A stretch of DNA of 64,000 bases from Hymenopus coronatus (lineage: Eukaryota; Arthropoda; Insecta; Mantodea; Hymenopodidae): contig CM060899.1 of assembly GCA_030762935.1 (NCBI GenBank), positions 15,731,001 through 15,795,000 of the forward strand, in the 5' to 3' direction. The notes beneath the pieces were generated by a model that did not search any database, had not been told where the DNA came from, and worked only from the letters and a program-made list of their open reading frames with translations. Positions 56,780-64,000 of this stretch are shown piece by piece (within the stretch, counting starts at the first letter, position 1; each line of letters begins with the position of its first letter). Both the position numbers and the translations under genes were made by a program.

Positions 56780-57075
56780 GAAGAAGATGACGACGGGGAG
56801 AAGAGAGAAGATGGCGTTCCGGGATGAAGTAGGAAAATGGGGTTTCAGGGATGAAGGTAGAAAATGGGGATTCAAGGATGAAGTGGGAAAATGGCGTTCC
56901 GGGATGAAGTAAGAAAATGGGGTTTCAGGGATGAAGATAGAAAATGGGGATTCTAGGATGAAGTGAGAAAATGGCGTTTCAGGGATGAAGAAGGAAGATG
57001 GGGGATCAAGGATGAAGTAAGAAACTGGCGTTTCATGGATGAAGAAAGAAAAGGGGTTTCAGGGATGAAAACCGA
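56780..57075. repeat. 30-bp minisatellite in the R1 3' untranslated region
   Basis: About nine units of gggatgaagtaggaaaatgg-type sequence, each about 30 bp, alternate gaaaatggggtttca and gaaaatggcgttccg versions. It begins shortly after the ORF2 stop. Confidence 0.9.
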
Positions 57076-58560
57076 CGACTATAACATAAATCTAACACAG
57101 ACTTAGACTGATTACATTAATTTCTATTCACACTGACATGTATATACGTATACATGCTTTAACATAATTCCTACTAGGACTTGATAGAAATGTCTTAATT
57201 TGGTTACTTAGTAACCATAGACAATATGATCAATAAAGTATCTTTTATGATATGACATTGTCATGTTGTATAATTTTAACTTAACTAAATAAAAACAATT
57301 GTTAGCGTTATGCTGACCAAAATTTCCCAATATAGTGATATATATTACTCCAAATTGGAACGGGCACAGAAGGTGGGCGGAAGCAGAGTTGGAGACTTAT
57401 GGGAGGTGAGTGGTGGTGAGAAGTGATGGTGACAAAATGGAGGTGAAAGTGGACTCCAGCAATGGAGGAGTATATAATATAGTGAACCACTTAAATGTGG
57501 CAATAGTTGTGTAGTGCAAGTGCAGTGATAATATATTAAAGCTTCATGGATCTGGTAGTGTGTAGGGTATAAAAAGTTAATAGTGCAAATGGATGGTTAA
57601 TATACTGATAACATTGCAGTGGAGGAAGAAGAATAAATGTAGGTTAATGTACACAAACTAAACTCATGACATTTTGCGTGAGTGAAGAAGTTATTTTTAA
57701 GAATTGTTTTTTTCTTTTTTGAAATAAGTGCTAAAGAATACCTGAGTATAAGTTTAGTAATTATATTAACTGTATAAGAAATAAGTTTTTGCCGGATACC
57801 GGCAAAAGTACCGGCTCCCGGTACTTGTAGTTAGCTAGATGTAGGGTAGTGTAGTAGAGGGGAGAGAGGGTTGGTGGCTGGGGAACCAGCCACCTTAATT
57901 TTACTGGATACCAGTAATTTGGAGTTTTAATATTATATTGTTTGTTATTTTGAGTATTTAATTAATTATTAAATAAAAATAAAAATACAATAATTAAAGA
58001 AAAGAAAAAAAAATTAAATAAAATAAATTAATAAAAATATAATAAATTTAAAAAGTATATTAAAATAAGTAATAAATAAAATTTTGGTATTATAAAATAT
58101 ATAATAAATTAATTTTAATTGTGAATTAAATAAAATTTTAAATAAATATTAAGTAAATAAAGATAAATTAAAGGAGATAATTAATGTAAAATAAATATTT
58201 GGAATTTCATTATAATGGGATAAGATTTAATATTTAAATAAATTTTTTTTGAAAATTTAAGTAAATAATTTAAATATATTGTTTAAAATGATTTATATAA
58301 GATTTAAAGAAATGGTATAATATTTTAACTTGGGTAGTTTGAGTTGAGTAGTAGTAGTTGTTTATTGTTGGTTTTGATTGAAAATTTAGTTTTAGTTTTT
58401 TGGTTTTGTTTTGTAGTTTAGTTACATCTGTAAAATGTTGTAATATGTAAATGTGTTGTTATTGGTTGAATAAATGATAGGATTTGTGATATATCTTCCG
58501 GTATAAGAAATTAGATGCCGGAATATTTTATTGCAGATCTTATTTATTTATTTATTTATT
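57076..58560 (+). other. R1 3' untranslated region with (TTTA)n tail
   Basis: Very AT-rich (57900-58450), without open frames of note. It ends tcttatttatttatttattt immediately before the right target duplication at 58561. The short TTTA repeat is the 3' tail of the element. Confidence 0.8.
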
Positions 58561-58616
58561 TGTCCCTATCTACTATCTAGCGAAACCACTGCCAAGGGAA
58601 CGGGCTTGGAAGAATC

Positions 58617-58654
<38 letters not shown>

Positions 58655-59170
58655 TGGCACTGTAAGGAGACATGAGAGGTGTAGCATAAGAGGGGGTATC
58701 TCCTGGGTGTTGACAGTGAAATACCACCACTTTCTCGTTTCTTTACCTACTCAGTTAGGCGGAGCACGTGTGCCGAGCGCCACTCGTGGCCCGCTGTCAC
58801 GGTGCTCTCGTGCGAAGCGTCAGGGTTGCGGAGGCGGCCGGCCCGCCTCGGGCGTTCGCGGCTGTAACCTTTCCGCCGCACTCATACTCCGCGCGATCCG
58901 ATCCGAGGACACTGCTAGGCGGAGAATTTGATTGGGGTGGTACATCTGTCAAGAATAACACAGGTGTTCTAAGGCCAGCTCAGCGAGGACAGAAACCTCG
59001 CGTGGAGCAAACAGGCAAAGGTTGGCTTCATACCGATGTTCAGTACGCACAGGGACTGCGAAAGCACGGTCTATCGATCCTTTTGGCTTGGAGAGTTTCC
59101 AGCAAGAGGTGTCAAAAGAGTTACCGCAGGGATAACTGGCTTGTGATGGCCAAACGTTCATAGTGACGTC

Positions 59171-59208
<38 letters not shown>

Positions 59209-59250
59209 CGAAGCAGAATTCGCAAAGCGCTGGATTGTTCACCCATCAAT

Positions 59251-59283
<33 letters not shown>

Positions 59284-59778
59284 TCAGGTTAGTTTTACCC
59301 TACTGATGACTCGGTCGTTGCGACAATAAGCTTGCTCAGTACGAGAGGAACCGCAGGTTCGGACATTTGGTTCACGCACTCGGTCGAGGGGCCGGGGCTG
59401 CGAAGCTACCATCTGTGGGATTATGCCTGAACGCCTCTAAGGCCGTATCCCTTCTGGTTGAGGCAACGATATCTCTCAGGAGCACAGTCGGTCGAAAGAC
59501 TGCAAACAATGTGATTGCGTCTTAGGCCCGTCGCGTTTTGCGCAGCGGGTCGAACAAAGCCCCTGTTTGCCGAGCGGGGTAACGGGGCGGTGGCAGGACT
59601 CTGACCAGGTTACTCGCCGTCACGCCCCTAGCTGTCCATAATGTGTGTATCGTTCGAAGTCGGGACTCGGAATCGTCTGTAGACGACTTAGGTACCGGGC
59701 GGGGTGTTGTACTCGGTAGAGCAGTTGCCACGCTGAGATCTGTTGAGACTCATCCCTTCGCTTGGAGGATTCGTCTTG
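58561..59778 (+). rRNA. 28S rRNA, 3' part, right flank of R1, diverged
   Basis: It begins with the target duplication, then atctagcgaaaccactgcca, ggcttggaagaatcagcggg, gaagaccctgttgagcttga, the divergent D12 region (58700-58920), acctcgcgtggagcaaacag, ctatcgatccttttggcttg, cgctttttgatccttcgatg (the sarcin-ricin neighbourhood follows at gctcagtacgagaggaaccg, 59333-59352) and agatctgttgagactcatcc near the mature 3' end. The end is set near 59778, within an inverted repeat tcgtct/agacga (59771-59790). Conserved positions are altered (gataacacagg for gataacgcagg; cttgtgatggccaaacg for cttgtggcggccaagcg), suggesting a non-functional copy. Coupled with the truncated left part, it is best read as an rRNA pseudogene. 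Confidence 0.92.
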
Positions 59779-61756
59779 TCGGATAGACGAGACTCCCGTT
59801 ATCATTCATGCTATTTCTATTTTTTTTTTTTTTATTACAAGTCCGCAGGACGCGTTGCACTTGCTCACGGACACCATGTATGATTTGCCAACACCCCTTT
59901 CCCTTTAAGCCTTCTGAATTTTCCACTTCAACTACACCTAACCTAAGCAAATTTTCCCTAACCTCGGTGAAGTCTCGCTACCACCTGCATATCACCAGTA
60001 CTGTCACCCTCCGCATATCACTTCCGAAACTCTTGCTCTGGTCCTCCAGGGCGACTACTTCCTCCTGCTGCTCAAATAGCTCCATTATTCCGCTTGGCAT
60101 GCACCTCTCATTCACAGCTACCTCTTCATCTACTTCTTGCATTTCTTTTCTTTCTCTTTTATTTGATTATTTTTGTTCCGCAACGTCCTCTACTGAAACA
60201 TCATCATTCTTCTTATTTATTATTATATATTTATATTTTGTATTCTTATTATTCGACTTGTATTTCCTATACATCCATCATCAGCATCTTTCTTCTTTTT
60301 ATTCTTCTACTTATTCTTATTCTTCTTCTCATTATTAGTCCTCCTCCTTTCCACTCTTTATTATTATTATTATTATCGTCATCCTCATCATTATTCCGAA
60401 ATTTACTTGATTTCATAATCATCATTGGCATCAGGGTTTCATGCATATCGCATTATTTCGTTTATAGTTTATAGTTATTTCTTCCAGGCTTGTTGACGCC
60501 AAATAGTCGTATTTTCTCCATACATCTTTGCAAGTTTTGCCCCACGTGATACCATGCATTATGCATATTTTGATGAGCTACATTTCATACGACGTAATCA
60601 CACTGTTTTCCTGCATAATATTCCATTCTTTGCCATTAGCAGAGTTACTGCGAGTGGTACTACATTTTCTGAACTTATTTTCCAAGAACTTATGCAAAAC
60701 ATATGGTTCAATGTACATCCATCTACTTCAAGTGCAATCAATGTTATTATAATGGATATTATATGGACGGTGTTAACTTTCACAATATTTGGTGCAACCC
60801 AACTGTATTCTTACAGCTTCTTAAAAACGGACAGGGGAGACGCATTTGAAGGTCTGCAATGGAAACGTTGGACAAACGCTTCATTTTATTCATTTCTTCG
60901 TCTCTGAAGGGAGCTTATCACTATCTTCATAGTTTGTTCGAATCTCTCAAACTTATGTATCTATATCAAAATTATTTTCGCCTTACTATCCTTAATTTTC
61001 TCTAGGTTACATTGTTTTTAACTGCTGTTAACACCAGCAACAATGTAACGCGTTCCTAACCGCACTGTAGAATCACAGCACCAATGTGCTATCTCAGAAT
61101 TTACTTAAGTCCTCTTTCGGGCCGATTGTAGAAGAGGGCTCGTGTGTCAATGGGTTGCGGAGCGGGAATTTCTTAGGACCGATAGTGACATTGTATACTG
61201 TGATTGCTGCAATTAAAACGTAGTGCATTTAACTGTCGCTTTCAATGATGACTTCTTCATTTCCAATGCTGATTTACTGCATGATGATTTCAGAGGGGGG
61301 GCATTGAAATGCATAAAACATTCACTTTCAATAATACAGGTTCAGTGTTCAACAAAATATCAAGTTGCCCAGCATATAGGATCTGCTACACACACTCCAA
61401 AAAATGAAACAGCAAAGGTCACATAACACGTTAAGTGTCCAGTCTTTCAACACGGCACCTAAAACACCCACAAATCAGTTTCTTTTCTTTTTTATTATCT
61501 ATCTCAAATGTCTTCGCAGGGTCAAATACAACATTTCATACAATCCAACATTGCAGGACTTTTGGGGAAAATACACTCAACATTATTTTCCACATCCATC
61601 AAATTAGCAAATCAATTATCTTCCAATTATATGTGAGAAAGTACGTGAAAAAGTATCGTTCAAGCCACTTTATCTGTAAACTTGCTATTTTATTATTTAT
61701 ACGATTCTTCAATAAACTTTATATCACATCTATATTCCAAATCTGTTTTCTGGCAC

Positions 61757-61757
<1 letters not shown>

Positions 61758-61807
<50 letters not shown>

Positions 61808-61949
61808 TTTGTTATTATTATCATCATCATCATTATTATTACTATCGTTAATATTATCATTATTCTTCTTCTTCTTCTTATTATTATTATTATTATTCTT
61901 ATTGTTGTTATTATTATTAATATTACTATCACTTTTAGTATCCTTTTGC

Positions 61950-61990
<41 letters not shown>
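61758..61990. repeat. TTA-rich microsatellite cluster
   Basis: A (TTA)16 run at about 61759-61806, then TTC/TTA mixtures, and a second (TTA) run at 61950-61988. Long Ile- and Asn-rich open frames across it are artefacts. Confidence 0.95.
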
Positions 61991-63703
61991 CAGCTTCAGG
62001 ACGGGTACGGCAATCGACCTCGCTCCGCCCGCCAGACCCTGCCAACCTCCGGACGCTGCATTACCCCTTACCATTCCGGTTTCTTTCTGTTTATCATTTT
62101 CGGTTTGCTAGACTTGTTATTCTGTATAAAAAATGTTTACCTTTTATTTTTTTTTAAGAGGCGCGTTGCACTCGTACATTGCAGCGGTGATCTCGATGCG
62201 TTGTTAGTGGTGCACGTTGTGAGCCATATACGGGAGTATTTTAGTTTGTTGATTTTACGCCTCACTTTGGGTGTTTGTGTGCAGCGTAACTAAGTGTCCC
62301 TTCCAATCAACTCCACTACACTCACGTACCTGGTATTGAGGTTCTTCTGGGATGGGTTGCTACGGCGTTGCTCAGTCTTGCACGAACATTGACTCTTCCA
62401 GGCGTTGATTTGACTCGTGTGAGGAGTTGTAGGAGTGATCTTGTAATTGTTAAGAAAACACTTGTAACCTTTTACTGCTGTTTATTCTAAAGCAGTTTTG
62501 AAGACAAGCACCTGGTTATACACTTTTATACTGCTGACTGATGCTCCTTAACACTTACTCACAAGTACTTTCAAATGCGCTGTTTTAGTTGAACACATGG
62601 CACAATTCACTTTCACGTAATCACGAGCCGACTGTTAAATAGGTGAGCGACGTTACTTTAGTGCACATACAGTTTCTTATTATAATAAACTTACTTCGCC
62701 GACAGTGTTTTATTACTTCGCGAACTTCTTAGCAAACGATCTTGCCTCACACACGGGCGAATTCTTAACATGCGACGACGTTGCCTCTCTCACTGGTGAA
62801 TTCTTAGCAAACGACCTCGATGTGCCAAACCTTACTTCTTATATACAAAAAAACGGTGTCATGGTGGTTTCTTTCTCATTGGTTGGAAGGTCCACCAAAA
62901 TGACACCATCGTTACCCAAAAACCGTTACTAATCTCCCAAAATGCCTCATAATAATCACGTGTTATCACGAATATAAAGAAGGAGTCCCCTTGGGCTTTA
63001 AACTGTGGTTTCCCCTTATACTAAACTCGGACGTGACTTTCACAAAAGAAGCAATTTCTCACCCCTCTATCCAGTCTGGCGTCAAGATTCTGAGTAACTT
63101 TTAAGTAAATAACTGGCTACTTGGTTCCTATGCAAACAACTTATTAAATATTAACTTTCTTTACATATATATTTAGATAAATAATAAAAATGATTGTTAT
63201 TATTACTACGAGGCTAATTAACGATCTCAAATTCTTACACATTGGTATGGTTTCCGCAATACCGCTTCTCGTTCCATTTTGCTTTTATTTAACATTCCTT
63301 CTTTGCTAAACATTTGTTTCACTCTTTTTTCTCAGGCGCGTTGCACCCAAGCATTACAGACGTTTATGAGCTTCCCACTATACCCCTTTTCATTCCATGT
63401 AACATTGTCCCTTTGCTAGACATTTTATACTGTATTACATTTTTTTTTCTCAGACGCGTTGCACTTATACCCCGTCTCACTCCATCCCCCCCGGCCTCTT
63501 ACCTTTACTCTTCTTTATTTTTCCTTTGGCAGTCATTTTATTTCTTTCTTATCGATTTTTTTCAAGTGTGTTGCGCCTGCTCATATACTACGGCGGTGTA
63601 CTTTACGCCACTCTCAAAGGCTTAACTTTCCGGCTCTGTCATTTCACATATGCAATTGTCGAGCCAGCTGCGGAGTCAGTCATTAGCCCGAGGACGCAGG
63701 AGA

Positions 63704-63885
63704 CGGCAGTCGGCCTCGCCCCGCCCTCCGCAAGCCAAATTAGTACCCGGCAGATGTCACAGCACTGGCCGGCAGTCGGTCTCACTCCACCCGGTGCAAA
63801 TCAGTTCGGGGCAGGCGGCAGCGCTGCCCGGCAGTCGGCTCGCTGCGCCCGCCCTTCGTCATCCGCCTGCTCCCCGAAGCTCGAG
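63704..63885. repeat. GC-rich spacer subrepeats, three about 60-bp units
   Basis: cggcagtcgg followed by ctcgcc/ctcact/ctcgctg and a ccgccc-like string begins at 63704, 63770 and 63829 (periods 66 and 59). A single related piece, cggcaatcgacctcgctccg, starts at about 62009. Confidence 0.8.
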
Positions 63886-64000
63886 ACGTTCTAGTATCGT
63901 TGCCACCGTCGGACTTATACATGTGAGGGCTTGGAGTTGACGAATTGATCAGCACGATACCCTCTCCTAGTAGCACTGCATACCTCAGAAGCTAATTAAC

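Larger units (their letters stand above)
50385..58560 (+). mobile_element. R1 non-LTR retrotransposon in 28S rDNA, 8.18 kb
   Basis: It is inserted at the canonical R1 site, 74 bp downstream of the R2 site in 28S, with 14-bp duplications TGTCCCTAcCTACT and TGTCCCTAtCTACT on either side. Components: about 0.4 kb 5' untranslated region, gag-like ORF1 with CCHC knuckles, two further open frames, an APE endonuclease-RT ORF with a C-terminal CCHC knuckle, and a 1.8-kb 3' untranslated region with a minisatellite, ending in a (TTTA)n tail. R1 endonuclease nicks 28S DNA, which then primes reverse transcription. It is in the same direction as 28S, as R1 must be to ride on rRNA transcription. Longer than Drosophila R1 (about 5.3 kb). 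Confidence 0.96.
59779..64000. other. Probable rDNA intergenic spacer, repeat-rich, no gene
   Basis: It follows the 28S 3' end directly. A T-tract followed by ggcgcgttgcac (variants) recurs near 59835-59860, 62145-62170, 63325-63350, 63440-63462 and 63550-63575, each time preceded in the last copies by ttgctagacatttt-like sequence. GC-rich subrepeats (cggcagtcgg...) lie at 63704-63880 with a related piece near 62007. Blocks of TTA repeat lie at 61758-61990. A few 40-50 bp subunits (gcgaattcttagcaaacgac) lie at 62715-62830. No open frame has recognisable similarity. The spacer call is inferred from position. Confidence 0.65.

Noticed and set aside
58707..59242. Open frames on both strands inside the 28S region
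   Set aside because: The DNA is 28S rRNA sequence.
60554..60907. 117-codon open frame at 60.55 kb as a gene
   Set aside because: No similarity, splice support or repeat of it elsewhere in the spacer; likely chance.
61682..62293. Poly-Ile and poly-Asn open frames near 61.7-62.3 kb
   Set aside because: Products of TTA microsatellites; no start context or similarity.

Overview
The window is nuclear DNA of an animal, almost certainly an arthropod. An R1-type non-LTR retrotransposon sits at the canonical R1 target in a 28S rRNA gene, and R1 elements are known from arthropods. The genes are intron-containing, the DNA is AT-rich, and mariner, piggyBac, Helitron, tRNA-derived SINE and RNase H-bearing I-like retrotransposon sequences are dense. 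I cannot name the species.

Layout. (1) 0.4-1.4 kb is a purine-rich minisatellite. (2) 2.8-18.2 kb holds the one host protein-coding gene I can support, a C2H2 zinc-finger gene. Three coding exons (2835-3287, 4905-4945, 16665-18216) join with matching splice phases to give a protein of about 681 residues with 16 fingers. Its 11.7-kb second intron is a repeat graveyard: two tandem-repeat arrays, a Helitron helicase relic, a decayed non-LTR reverse transcriptase, two SINE families and a dead mariner. Five further decayed fingers follow the stop codon. (3) 18.6-34 kb holds an I-like element (minus strand, called A1 here), SINEs, an old duplicated unit interrupted by a young-looking mariner with an uninterrupted transposase, a 5' fragment A2, piggyBac and Tc1/mariner relics, then gene-empty AT-rich DNA. 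(4) 34-50 kb is a GC-richer nest: element A3 (plus) split by a complete second element B with an exact 10-bp target duplication, then A4 (minus), with three SINE-A insertions. (5) 50.3-59.8 kb is a 28S rRNA gene 3' part carrying an 8.18-kb R1 element with a 14-bp target duplication. (6) 59.8-64 kb is repeat-rich DNA that looks like rDNA intergenic spacer.

The most unusual points are the R1 element, which has two open frames between its gag-like ORF and its endonuclease ORF; the abrupt loss of 28S homology only 59 bp upstream of R1, suggesting an rDNA array edge or an orphan rDNA copy; the zinc-finger gene whose stop codon is followed in frame by an intact extra finger; a 5'-terminal UNCG hairpin shared by the I-like elements; and the same SINE insertion in two I-like copies but not a third. 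Family calls for repeats rest on my reading of translations and repeats by eye; no database or alignment program was used.
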